Below, piece by piece: positions 25,390 to 33,062 of a stretch of DNA of 64,000 nucleotides (position 1 is its first letter; each line of letters opens with the position of its first letter). This DNA comes from Candidatus Hydrogenedentota bacterium (GTDB lineage Bacteria; UBA8481; J006): positions 1 to 64,000 of the forward strand of contig RFFU01000074.1 of assembly GCA_003697085.1 (NCBI GenBank). Direction: 5' to 3'. The notes beneath the pieces were generated by a model. It did no database searches, had not been told where the DNA came from, and saw only the letters and a program-made list of their open reading frames with translations. A program made the position numbers and the translations under genes.

Positions 25390-26076
25390 ATGGCGGAAAA
25401 GGAAGACGGGAAGGCAAAAGCCGACAAAGAGAAGGAACCGGAAAGAAAACCGGAGGAACCCCTTTCGGAGGAGGAGATGAAGGATGTGGCGGGAGGGTTT
25501 ATTCCCACTCCGGCCACTTTCGGGAATCCCCTTTCGTCCCGGATGGCGTCGAGATTGCGTCGGCGCGGCGCGGTCGGTCCGGTCGATCCCGAGGAGGCGG
25601 TCTCACGCGGTCCGGTCGATCCCGAACAAAGCCGGCGTCCCGACGATCCGAAACACCCGTGGCACCTTTGCTTCGGCCCGGAGACGCTGGTTCCAACGCG
25701 GAAGGGCTATCAGCCTATTTCTGGGATCGCAGTCGGTGACGAGATCGTCAGTGTCACCTTCGACGGAACCTTGTTCGTCGATCGGGTCGAAAAGCTGGAC
25801 GTTCACCACGGGGAGATTTCCGTGATCGAACTTTCGTTGGACGACGACGTGATTCTCGTCACTCCTGACCATAAGGTCTGGTCGGGCGAGAAATGGATCC
25901 GAGCCGCCGACTCGATCTATGTTTCCCGGACGAAGGTGGGAAGAATCGTTCCGGCGGTCTATAACCTTCGAACCACCACGGGAACATACCTGGTCGGATA
26001 CAGCGGACTGCTCGTTTCAGGTGGGCGGGTGGAAGACCTGCATTCCGAGGATCCGGTGGCGGAGGTTGCTCGGTAG
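25390..26076 (+). CDS. Double-glycine leader fused to a Hint (hedgehog/intein) domain
   Basis: 228 residues. Residues 1-36 are a leader ending LSEEEMKDVAGG, paralogous to the preceding gene. Residues 37-93 are a spacer with a basic patch (MASRLRRRG) and a repeated GPVDPE. Residues 94-214 are a Hint domain: nucleophile-position Cys94 in CFGPETLVPTRKGYQPI, block-B motif VTPDHKVWSGEKW with His161, and the C-terminal strand pair VYNLRTTTGTYLVGYSGLLV. The usual final HN is replaced by SG, so Asn cyclisation is not expected; thioester or ester chemistry, as in hedgehog or type B bacterial intein-like domains, would remain. Inferred: secretion by the GG exporter, then self-cleavage before Cys94. Confidence 0.8.
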   Translation: MAEKEDGKAKADKEKEPERKPEEPLSEEEMKDVAGGFIPTPATFGNPLSSRMASRLRRRGAVGPVDPEEAVSRGPVDPEQSRRPDDPKHPWHLCFGPETLVPTRKGYQPISGIAVGDEIVSVTFDGTLFVDRVEKLDVHHGEISVIELSLDDDVILVTPDHKVWSGEKWIRAADSIYVSRTKVGRIVPAVYNLRTTTGTYLVGYSGLLVSGGRVEDLHSEDPVAEVAR

Positions 26077-26109
26077 GAATGTCTTCACCTGACAATTCCT
26101 GAAGTTCCC

Positions 26110-26151
26110 GAAGGAGGGCGTGTTTTCGGAACCGTCCTCCTTTTCTTTTTT
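26110..26151 (+). terminator. Rho-independent terminator after the leader-peptide genes
   Basis: GAAGGAGG pairs with CCTCCTTTTC across an 18-base loop, and the 3' side runs into TTTTCTTTTTT. It lies 34 bases after the Hint gene stop and closes the GT2 - leader - Hint operon. Confidence 0.75.
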
Positions 26152-26300
26152 GCCGTGCTCGCTCGATGTCTCCCAAACGTTTCACGCTTCGATTCGCTCT
26201 TCCCCCTACCGTTCTGTATCTTCCGAGCGTTCCATCGTTTCTTAGTCCGCGCTCCCCCCTTTCCGGCGCGGGACGGCGCGTAAATGGCGGGTGGCGGGTT

Positions 26301-28547
26301 TTACCCTTGTTGGAACGGTTCCCCCGGCGCTGCCTCCGCCATACGCTCGAGAAAATAGACCGCCGGGCCGTCGTAGGGAAGTCGTCGTGCGACCTCGGTG
26401 ATCGATTCCTTGGCACGGGCGACGTCCTTTTCGCGGTAGGCTCGAACGCCCTTCTCCCACGTTTCCATAACCTCCAGGTAACTCTTCGGGAGCCGTGCGG
26501 TTTCATCCACAAGTTCGTAAACATCCAACGCGGCTTTCTGTCCCCGAAGCCGAAAGACTCCGACGGTACGGAAATAGAACCGGTTTGGAGCGCACTTTTC
26601 GACCTCTTGCTTCGTCTCTCCGGACGTCAGGATTGTCGTGCCGAGATCGCGGTTGAGACTTTCGAGCCGCGAGGCGATATTGACCGTCGTGCCGATGACC
26701 GTGTAATCGAAGATCGTTTCGGAACCGAGGTTTCCGGCCACGACTTCGCCTGTATGGATTCCGATTCGAATGCCGAGATTTGGCCACACTCCGCTGGCCC
26801 ACGTCTGGGCCAGCTCCGCCACCGCCCGCCGCTTTTCCAGGGCGCAGGAACAGGCGAGCACGGCGTGCTTCTCCTGGTGAAGAGGGACGTTCCATTCGGC
26901 CATCACCGCGTCGCCGATCATCTTGTCGATCGTTCCGTCGAACGCGACGATCTTCTCGGTCATCCTCGTGAAGTAGGTGTTGAGGAAGCGGACCAGATCT
27001 TCCGACGGCAACTCCATCGCCCACCGACTGAAGTGTTTGATATCCGAAAAGAGGACGGTCGCCGTCGTCTTTCGACCGACGAGTGTCAGCGCCGAGGGGT
27101 CCTTCAGGATCTCCCGCATTACGGAGGGGGCGACGTATTTCTGAAAGGCCAATCGCAGCCTCCGTTTCTCCTCGAACTGGTGATAGGTCCAGTCCGACAG
27201 GAGGAAGATGCTGGAGGCGAGCAAGGGAGCCGCGACCGGAAGAAGAAAGCCTTTGTTCATCAGTACTGCGGCGGCTCCCAGAAGAAGAACGCCACTTCCC
27301 GCCAAGGATGTCACTCCCCAAACCAGATTGCGGCGCATCCCCCACCATGCAAGAAACGCCGTGAGGACCGTAAGCAGCCAACCGAGCCACCTTGGAGGGA
27401 GCCGGAGGGAGGTGGGATCGAGCAGGGTTGCCGTGGCGTTTGCCAAAATCCGAGTGTAAGGAAGGGAAACGCCCAAGGGAGTCCGAATCCTCTTCCGAGC
27501 GGGACCGATCAAAACGATTCGCCCGGAAAAACGGTCCCGCGACAGCCGTTTCGGCGCGTTATCGAAAGCCGCGTCGTGCCACAGGTCGGCGAAGGAAAGC
27601 GGTTCCCCTGGAAAGACCTCGAAACGTCCCGCCCGATCCTTTCGATTCCGTTTCGGGTTTCGGTAATAGTTGACCAGGATGGTTTCGTCCGCATTGGCGG
27701 CGCTTTGCTCCCCGAGATTCCGGAGGAGCGAACATCGTGCGCGCCCGTTTCCAGTAAACCCACCGGAGTTGCCGGAGAGAGAAGCCGTCCAACCGGCGAT
27801 CGCCAACGGCAGAGACGGGAAGAAAACGCCCTTGACCTGGAGCCAGAGTGGGAATCCCATCGTGGGGCGTTCCGGGCGCCGAAAAGCAAGGAAGCCGATC
27901 TCCGTTTTCGGAGTCGATACGCGGGACGAGGGAAAAGAGACGCTCGGAACGGAAAGAATTTTCTTCGGGGGGGTGGAAAAGGAACAGGCGGCCGCGTCGA
28001 GTACGGCGGCTTGTTGCCGGTTTGAATTCGCGAAGCCCGAGTCGATTCGGAGAGGCAGGATGTTGGGGATTCGATCGAGCGCACTTCGAAAGGAGGCATC
28101 CTGTTCTCGGGAGAAGAGGACGGGAAATTCCGCCACGAAGGTTTCGAGTTGGCTCTCTTGTTCGGCGAGGTGTTTTCGGAGCGCGTCACGGAAGATCGTT
28201 GAATTGAGTTTGACGGGAACTTCGTCCAGTACGAAGGGAATGTGGAACGCGACCCCCTGGGCCCCGTTCTCCGCGAGATATTCGACCACCTTCGCAAAAA
28301 CACTTCTCGGCCAAGGAGGTTCTCCCATTTCGGGCTTCAGTCTTCGCAAACTTTCGTCATCGATTTCCACGACCGTGAGGGGCAACTCCGTGGTCGTTTC
28401 CCGGTAATGACGGCGTATCCGAAACGCGATGGTTTCTTCCTCGAGACCCTGAACGAGATAGAACGGGTCCAAGAGGACGAAGAGGACGATCACCGCGAGA
28501 AGAAGGGTGCTCGAGTGAGAGAAGTTCTTGACCGACCTAAGAATCAT
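26301..28547 (-). CDS. CHASE2 domain adenylate/guanylate cyclase
   Basis: 748 residues. An N-terminal helix (STLLLAVIVLFVLLDPFYLV) leads into a large extracytoplasmic CHASE2 region with TVVEIDDESLRRL and PWPRSVFAKVVEYLAENGA. Three membrane helices follow (about 365-450), then a class III cyclase domain from about 490. Catalytic landmarks are FSDIK (metal Asp, about 499), DKMIGDAVMAEWN (purine-contacting Lys and metal Asp, about 544) and DYTVIGTTVNIASRLESLN (about 616). The Lys suggests cAMP, but the pattern does not settle it. A short helical tail follows. The nearby cNMP-binding protein at 32455 is a possible receptor. GGAAGGAAGAACG supports the ATG. Confidence 0.9.
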   Translation of the reverse strand: MILRSVKNFSHSSTLLLAVIVLFVLLDPFYLVQGLEEETIAFRIRRHYRETTTELPLTVVEIDDESLRRLKPEMGEPPWPRSVFAKVVEYLAENGAQGVAFHIPFVLDEVPVKLNSTIFRDALRKHLAEQESQLETFVAEFPVLFSREQDASFRSALDRIPNILPLRIDSGFANSNRQQAAVLDAAACSFSTPPKKILSVPSVSFPSSRVSTPKTEIGFLAFRRPERPTMGFPLWLQVKGVFFPSLPLAIAGWTASLSGNSGGFTGNGRARCSLLRNLGEQSAANADETILVNYYRNPKRNRKDRAGRFEVFPGEPLSFADLWHDAAFDNAPKRLSRDRFSGRIVLIGPARKRIRTPLGVSLPYTRILANATATLLDPTSLRLPPRWLGWLLTVLTAFLAWWGMRRNLVWGVTSLAGSGVLLLGAAAVLMNKGFLLPVAAPLLASSIFLLSDWTYHQFEEKRRLRLAFQKYVAPSVMREILKDPSALTLVGRKTTATVLFSDIKHFSRWAMELPSEDLVRFLNTYFTRMTEKIVAFDGTIDKMIGDAVMAEWNVPLHQEKHAVLACSCALEKRRAVAELAQTWASGVWPNLGIRIGIHTGEVVAGNLGSETIFDYTVIGTTVNIASRLESLNRDLGTTILTSGETKQEVEKCAPNRFYFRTVGVFRLRGQKAALDVYELVDETARLPKSYLEVMETWEKGVRAYREKDVARAKESITEVARRLPYDGPAVYFLERMAEAAPGEPFQQG

Positions 28548-28690
28548 CGTTCTTCCTTCCCGCCCGACTCGCGTTTTCGATCGCGTTCAAGGACGATTTC
28601 GATTCGGTATCCTAAACCACGAAGAAGGCTTTATTGGAGTGGAATTTCGAAGCGGAGGCGCTTCGCGACGATCCGCGAATCGAGCGTCCG

Positions 28691-29115
28691 TGCGTGGAGC
28701 GCGGATTCACCAGTCTGCGGATGGCCGAACCGCTCTGCACAGGTTGGAGAACCTGCGGCCCATCCTTGCAGGCAAGATGCGTGCGCTCCGAGGGAGCGTA
28801 GACTCTCCAGTCTGCGAATTGCTAATTCGCCCTCCGTGGAAGGGGCTGGTTAGCGCTGGTGGGGGATTCCTCGTCGGCGTCGCTTCGCGCCGCCTCTCTC
28901 GGAATGACACAAGGGGGGAGCGAAGCGACACACTGTTGTCATCCCGAGTTCGCCTCAAGGCGAACGACGGATCTCCCCAACGCGGTATTCCGCATTGCGA
29001 ACCGATCGGTGCCTGTGGGGGATTCCTCGGCGCTAATGCGCCTCGGACTGACAGGCCGATCCGGCTCCATGTTCGCCGTGTTACGGAGCGCGGAGACTCC
29101 TGTCTGCGAATTCAG
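28691..29115. repeat. Mixed palindrome and GTCATTCC/GGAATGAC repeat block
   Basis: The 732-base gap between the cyclase and the PLD gene holds no gene. 28691-28822 contain GGAGCGCGGATTCACCAGTC, GCAGGCAAGATGCG and GGAGCGTAGACTCTCCAGTC units. 28857-29115 contain several GGGGGATTCCTCGTCGG ... GGAATGACA modules and a GAGCGCGGAGACTCCTGTC unit. Long open frames here are repeat translations. Confidence 0.8.
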
Positions 29116-29174
29116 CGATCCGTCGCTCGCCGCCGACCGCACCTGTGCATTCCCATTTTTTCTTTCATTCGCTC

Positions 29175-29208
29175 TTGAAAATCAATACCAATTGGATTAA
29201 ACTATAAT
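29175..29208 (+). promoter_or_regulatory. Probable promoter of the PLD gene
   Basis: TTGAAA (29175-29180) with a 17-base spacer to TAAACT (29198-29203), overlapping a perfect TATAAT at 29203-29208. Transcription would begin about 70 bases before the ATG. Confidence 0.45.
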
Positions 29209-29279
29209 GCTCTCCTGTTGGAGATTTCGGAGAAGATCGAATTTGAGGAACCGTGGGAGGCGGGAAGGAGTTCGCGTGT

Positions 29280-30326
29280 ATGAGGTGGTTTTCGCGACGT
29301 CTTTTCTCTCTAGGAATGGCGGTTTCGGCTTTGTTTTTGGTGGCGGGAGCCGGGAATGCTTCCCTCTATTCCTCCAACGGTTTCTATAACGTTACCTTCA
29401 ACAATCCAACAAACACGAAATATATCGACAAGAGAGCCTCGGATTTCATCGACGCGGCTCAGTCGTACTGTTACGTCGCGATCTACGCGCTGAATCGCCA
29501 GAGGATCGTGGACAGCCTGATCGAGCGTCACCAGGCCGGGGTGGACGTTCGCGTGGTGACCGAAGCCGATAACCGTAATCACCCCTCCTACAAGGCCGCT
29601 TATGATCAACTCGAGGCCGCCGGAATCGTCGTCAAAACCGATAACCGGTCCGCTCTGATGCACCACAAGTTCATCGTGGTCGATGATAACGAGGTTCTGA
29701 CGGGATCCTACAATTTTACCGATGAAGGAACGCAACAGAACAAGAACAATCTCTTGGTCATCCACTCCTCGGGCGTCGCTTCGCGTTTCAAGGGAGAGTT
29801 CCTCGAGATGTGGGCGGGGAGGTTCGGCAACGCGAAGGCGGATTTCTCGGGGAGAAACACCGTCAGCGGCGCCACCGTGTACACGAAGTTCGGCCCGAAG
29901 GCGAATCTCCGCGCTTCCCTGCTCTACCATCTCAACACCGCCAACGTTTCCGTCTATTTCAACATCTTCACCTTCACCGACCAGTCGATCGCGGACAAGT
30001 TGGTCGAACTCCACCAGCGCGGTGTTACCGTAAAAGGCACGATGGACGCCTACCAGGCCACCGACCAGTATTCGCAGTATCAGTACCTCGTGGCGAACGG
30101 CCTGCCGATCAAGCGCGATGCATATGCGGGTTTGTTGCACGACAAATTCATCGCCATCGACGCGGGAACCGCCAGCACACCGAAACTGATCACCGGTTCG
30201 GCGAACTGGACGGCCGCGGCCGACGAGGAGAACGACGAGGATATGTTGGTCATCTACGACTACGACACCGTCGGAAGAAGTTACAAGGGAAACGCCGTTT
30301 ACGTCTACAACTACAAGGCCTACTGA
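29280..30326 (+). CDS. Secreted phospholipase-D-like protein, two HKD motifs
   Basis: 348 residues. The first 27 form a signal peptide (RRLFSLGMAVSALFLVAGAGNA). Two PLD halves follow, each with an HKD motif: MHHKFIVVDDNEVLTGSYNF (from about 126) and LLHDKFIAIDAG...ITGSANW (about 285). This is the layout of secreted Nuc-like nucleases, phospholipases and cardiolipin-synthase relatives; the substrate is not evident. The ATG at 29280 has GGAAGGAG seven bases upstream; the frame extends nine codons further, without support. It is the only plus-strand gene between the cyclase and the MntA/HepT pair. Confidence 0.9.
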   Translation: MRWFSRRLFSLGMAVSALFLVAGAGNASLYSSNGFYNVTFNNPTNTKYIDKRASDFIDAAQSYCYVAIYALNRQRIVDSLIERHQAGVDVRVVTEADNRNHPSYKAAYDQLEAAGIVVKTDNRSALMHHKFIVVDDNEVLTGSYNFTDEGTQQNKNNLLVIHSSGVASRFKGEFLEMWAGRFGNAKADFSGRNTVSGATVYTKFGPKANLRASLLYHLNTANVSVYFNIFTFTDQSIADKLVELHQRGVTVKGTMDAYQATDQYSQYQYLVANGLPIKRDAYAGLLHDKFIAIDAGTASTPKLITGSANWTAAADEENDEDMLVIYDYDTVGRSYKGNAVYVYNYKAY

Positions 30327-30424
30327 GTCGACACGACGAACCTGTATCCTGCGCTTTTTTGTGCGTATCGAAGAGGCGGACTCAACCCCCCGGTGGTTCG
30401 GCCGGCGGATTGGAAAACAAAAAC

Positions 30425-30453
30425 TTTGAGCTGGTATCGCATCGCAGTATACT
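30425..30453 (+). promoter_or_regulatory. Promoter of the mntA-hepT pair
   Basis: TTTGAG (30425-30430), 17-base spacer, TATACT (30448-30453). Two perfect inverted repeats follow in the leader (30497-30512 and 30523-30536). Confidence 0.5.
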
Positions 30454-30496
30454 TTTTCTTGAATCACAAGGCAGAGGTGCCCGCGTGAAGGCAAAA

Positions 30497-30536
30497 ACGG
30501 ACGCGTATCCGTTGTAGCGACCGGACGGTGTCGTCC
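30497..30536. promoter_or_regulatory. Two inverted repeats in the mntA leader, possible operator
   Basis: ACGGA-N6-TCCGT at 30497-30512 and GGACG-N4-CGTCC at 30523-30536, both perfect five-base arms, lie between the promoter and the mntA start. Toxin-antitoxin pairs commonly bind such sites in their own leader; here this is inference. They could also form RNA hairpins. Confidence 0.35.
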
Positions 30537-30568
30537 ACCACGGCGTCATCGAACCCGATAAGGATCCT

Positions 30569-30847
30569 GTGGTGCGGGAGATCGTCGGCGAGGCGGCCAA
30601 GGTCGAGGGAATCGCCTGGGTCGTCCTTTTCGGTTCCCGCGGCCGGGGGGATCATAATCGCCGTTCGGATTATGATATCGCAATCTCGGCACCGTTGTTG
30701 TCCAGGCAAGATTGGACGTTCTTCGCCTCCCACCTTCGGGATACGGTCCGAACTCTCTGTTGTCTCGATTTGGTCCGTTGGGAAGATCCCCTCGATCCCG
30801 AATTGAGAAGAGAGATCGAACGAGGAATCCGGGTTTACGCGGCGTGA
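30569..30847 (+). CDS. mntA: MntA-type minimal nucleotidyltransferase antitoxin
   Basis: 92 residues, the normal size of MNT-domain antitoxins. The nucleotidyltransferase signature GSx10DxD is exact: G22-S23 RGRGDHNRRS D34-Y-D36. MntA adds AMP to a tyrosine of its HEPN partner and so neutralises it. The start is GTG 30569 with AAGGA a few bases upstream. Its stop overlaps the GTG of hepT (GTGA), giving the antitoxin-first order expected of the family. Confidence 0.9.
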   Translation: MVREIVGEAAKVEGIAWVVLFGSRGRGDHNRRSDYDIAISAPLLSRQDWTFFASHLRDTVRTLCCLDLVRWEDPLDPELRREIERGIRVYAA

Positions 30848-31248
30848 ATCGCCTTTCGTCCTCGATCGAGAACCTGAAATTGGCCTTCGCCGCGCTCGAA
30901 CGGTTGCTGAAAACCCCCGTCACAGAACCACGCGATCTTTCCGGTATCGTGAAGGATTTCGAGATCGTCTATGAATTGAGTTGGAAGACCTTGAAAAAAT
31001 TCCTCGAAAGCGAGGGCCATTCCCCTCGTTCAGCCAGGGAAGCCTTCCTTTTGGCCTTTCAACTCGGATACCTGGAGGATGATCGGGTCTGGGTCGAGAT
31101 GATCGAAGACCGAAACCTCACGGGACACACTTATAATCAACCTTTTGCAGCCTCTTTGGTGAAGCGGATACGGGAGAAGTATCTCCCCGCTTTGGCGGGA
31201 CTAAGGAATACGATCGTCTCAGAGAGGGAAAACCAGACCAATCGTTGA
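30844..31248 (+). CDS. hepT: HepT-type HEPN toxin
   Basis: 134 residues, all-helical, with the diagnostic RX4HXY motif R90-NLTG-H95-T-Y97, which combines the RNase residues and the tyrosine that MntA AMPylates. The N-terminal part LKLAFAALERLLKTPVTEPR and ELSWKTLKKFLESEGHSP is typical of the HI0074 family, formerly called nucleotidyltransferase substrate-binding proteins. With mntA it forms a complete type VII toxin-antitoxin module with all key residues present. Confidence 0.9.
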   Translation: MNRLSSSIENLKLAFAALERLLKTPVTEPRDLSGIVKDFEIVYELSWKTLKKFLESEGHSPRSAREAFLLAFQLGYLEDDRVWVEMIEDRNLTGHTYNQPFAASLVKRIREKYLPALAGLRNTIVSERENQTNR

Positions 31249-31420
31249 ATCGCGTTACGACTTCCGTCACCCGGCTTCGCAATCTTTCCATAATGACCAG
31301 CGATACCGAGTGATGACGAGAGGGAGAACGAGCGTTTGGATAGGCGGGAGGAATGGGATGCCCGGGCCGCCGCGTTTTCTTGGACGAATCAGCATCTCCC
31401 AAAAAGGAATCGACGAAGTC

Positions 31421-31699
31421 TCAACCCCCGTTCCCGAACCGCTGTGCCACAACCAGAAGGAGTTCTCGAAACCCACCGGGCCGCCGGACAAGCGCAGCCG
31501 GATCGGGCAACGACTTCGGCACTTTCGAACCGTCGGTGAAGCCTTGGAGGTAGAGATCCAGGAAGGAATCGACGAGCGACAATAACTCCTCGAATTGTCC
31601 GGGCCCGAGCCGCGAGGCCAGATCGTTCATCAACGTTTCGTCTTCGAGAATCGCCTCGTGAACCCGCCGGCGAAAATGAGCCGTGTTTCTTACTGCCAT
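31421..31699 (-). CDS. Small hypothetical protein
   Basis: 92 residues, no family recognised. The sequence looks protein-like: an amphipathic helical part (RRRVHEAILEDETLMNDLAS, FEELLSLVDSFLDLYLQGF) followed by a proline-bearing loop and a second helix (FRELLLVVAQRF). No signal peptide or membrane segment. The ribosome-binding site is weak (AGAGAG). It sits alone between hepT and a repeat block, and on the opposite strand. Confidence 0.45.
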   Translation of the reverse strand: MAVRNTAHFRRRVHEAILEDETLMNDLASRLGPGQFEELLSLVDSFLDLYLQGFTDGSKVPKSLPDPAALVRRPGGFRELLLVVAQRFGNGG

Positions 31700-31857
31700 T
31701 CGATGACTCTATTCTCTCTGTTCCAACGATGCAATTCGATATGGCCGCGCGGGAACGAAGAAACGGCGAGGGTTTCGGGGCGCGCGGAGATTTGGAGCCG
31801 ACCGGCCGGTGAAGCGCATAACATCCATTGTGATTTCGTGAAGAGCGGGGCGAACCG

Positions 31858-32200
31858 ACGCCACCCGGCGCCCCCCTGTCCTTCCGAGGAGGCCGAAGGC
31901 CAACGAGGAATCCCCCGCGGGAGCGAAACCGGCCCCCTGGAAGTATGGCGAAAAACGGGCACCGTTTGTCGGATCGTGTCCGTCCACTCCGGCGCGAAAC
32001 CCCGCATGGGATCGGGACGGGCGAAAGGTGACCCTCTGCGAACCCGTTTTTGCAGGCAAGATGCCTGCCTGTCGGCAGGCAGGCCCGCGCTCCCAGGACA
32101 CGCTTCCCATTCCCTTTTCGTTTCCCTTCCCCATTCCCTTTTTTTTGCCCTTGCCTTTGCCCTTGCCCTTCCCGCGTGATACTCCGTGGAGGGGATTCCT
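31858..32200 (-). repeat. Composite repeat: GA-rich tract, palindrome and 130-bp conserved tail
   Basis: Read on the minus strand, the block starts with a purine-rich tract (GGGAAGGGCAAGGGCAAAGG), then AAGCGTGTCCTGGGAGCGCG, a GCCTGCC/GGCAGGC palindrome, and about 130 bases that match 45965-46100 closely (shared words GTCACCTTTCGCC/GTTACCTTTCGGCC and CCCGTTTTTCGCCAT). It fills much of the 31700-32436 gap; nothing else is seen there except the upstream sites of the exporter operon. Confidence 0.8.
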
Positions 32201-32402
32201 CAATCGCCTTACGGCGATTTTCGGAATGATAAAAGACGCTGTCCTTCCGGGGATGCCGCAGTCCCGGTGAGGCATCCTCGATGAGGAGGGGCTGCCGACG
32301 GCTCGCTTCTCGTCCCCACCTGTCTTTGGGTCTGCGCCCCCGGCAGGAGACAGCCGGATGCCCCTCTGGATGGCTCACTATGTCCCCGTGTACTTCTGAA
32401 AC

Positions 32403-32423
32403 TGTCAAAATGGAAGAATGACA
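32403..32423. promoter_or_regulatory. Inverted repeat TGTCA-N11-TGACA upstream of the exporter operon
   Basis: Perfect five-base arms, centred 26 bases upstream of the -10 box TATGAT (32436-32441), where the -35 element would lie. No good -35 hexamer is present, so the operon may need an activator bound here, or this may be a repressor site. Confidence 0.4.
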
Positions 32424-32435
32424 CCTTTTTCTTTG

Positions 32436-32441
32436 TATGAT
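32436..32441 (+). promoter_or_regulatory. -10 box of the exporter operon
   Basis: TATGAT. The predicted transcription start at about 32448 leaves a seven-base leader before ATG 32455 and makes the upstream in-frame ATG at 32437 untranslatable, because it lies inside the -10 box. Confidence 0.45.
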
Positions 32442-32454
32442 AGGTTGGGAAACG

Positions 32455-33057
32455 ATGCGAAAGGTCCTTTTCATTCTCGGGCTCCTGACGGATCAGGATG
32501 TTGAACGCCTCGGGAGGCTGGGGTCCATCGAGAAGATTTCAGCGGGAGCGACGTTGATAGAAGCGGGGCGTCATCCCGACAAGGTCTATTTCATACTCAG
32601 CGGTATTTTTCGTGTTACGCGGAACGCTGCCGTCGGTACGGAGGGGGCGAGCGAGGGGGCGGTGGGTTCGAAAAACGTCGTGGCGGAACTGCGCGCGGGT
32701 GAAGTATTGGGGGAGATGTCGTTCGTTCAAGATGCGCCGCCGACGGAGACGGTCACGGCGGTCGGGGAGGGTGAGGTCTTGGCGATACCCCGCGAGGACC
32801 TCCGCGCCGTTCTCGAATCGGATCCCGCTTTCGCCTCGCGTTTTTATCAAGCCATCGCCGCTTTTCTTGCGGATCGCCTGCGCGGAACGATGAACCGGCT
32901 CTATGGGAGGCCGACGGAAACGGCGGGAGCGGGAGACGATGACTCGGAGAGAGGAACGATTCTCGAAGAGGACGAGTTGGATCCCCGCGTTCTTGATCGT
33001 GTTTCGCGTGCCGGAGAACGATTCGACCGATTGCTCAAGAAGTTCCGCGGGAGATAA
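32455..33057 (+). CDS. Cyclic-nucleotide-binding protein of NHLM export operon
   Basis: 200 residues with one cNMP-binding (Crp-like) beta-roll: GATLIEAGRHPDKVYFILSG, AGEVLGEMSFVQDAPPTETV and GEGEVLAIPREDLRAVL. There is no helix-turn-helix, so it is not a Crp-type transcription factor; the C-terminal third is acidic, then helical. The opening MRKVLFILGLLTDQDVERLG matches cNMP proteins that accompany NHLM microcin exporters, which also supports ATG 32455. It precedes the HlyD gene by five bases. Likely role: a cytoplasmic switch on the transporter. The arginine expected in the phosphate-binding cassette is not obvious, so ligand binding is uncertain. Confidence 0.82.
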   Translation: MRKVLFILGLLTDQDVERLGRLGSIEKISAGATLIEAGRHPDKVYFILSGIFRVTRNAAVGTEGASEGAVGSKNVVAELRAGEVLGEMSFVQDAPPTETVTAVGEGEVLAIPREDLRAVLESDPAFASRFYQAIAAFLADRLRGTMNRLYGRPTETAGAGDDDSERGTILEEDELDPRVLDRVSRAGERFDRLLKKFRGR

Positions 33058-33062
33058 GACGT

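Noticed and set aside
25672-26031. Classical intein inserted in a host protein
   Set aside because: The Hint domain lies at the protein's end, lacks the terminal His-Asn pair and has no C-extein, so protein splicing is not expected.
28528-29178. 216-residue plus-strand frame before the PLD gene
   Set aside because: It is composed of translated repeat modules; the same peptides appear in frames over other repeat blocks.
31389-32474. 361-residue minus-strand frame between hepT and the exporter operon
   Set aside because: It translates the composite repeat and overlaps the better candidate at 31421-31699; its Gly/Lys/Gln-rich part is simply the GA-rich tract.
32455-33057. Crp/Fnr-type transcription factor
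   Set aside because: The cNMP fold is present but there is no helix-turn-helix; the C-terminus is an acidic linker and a short helix.
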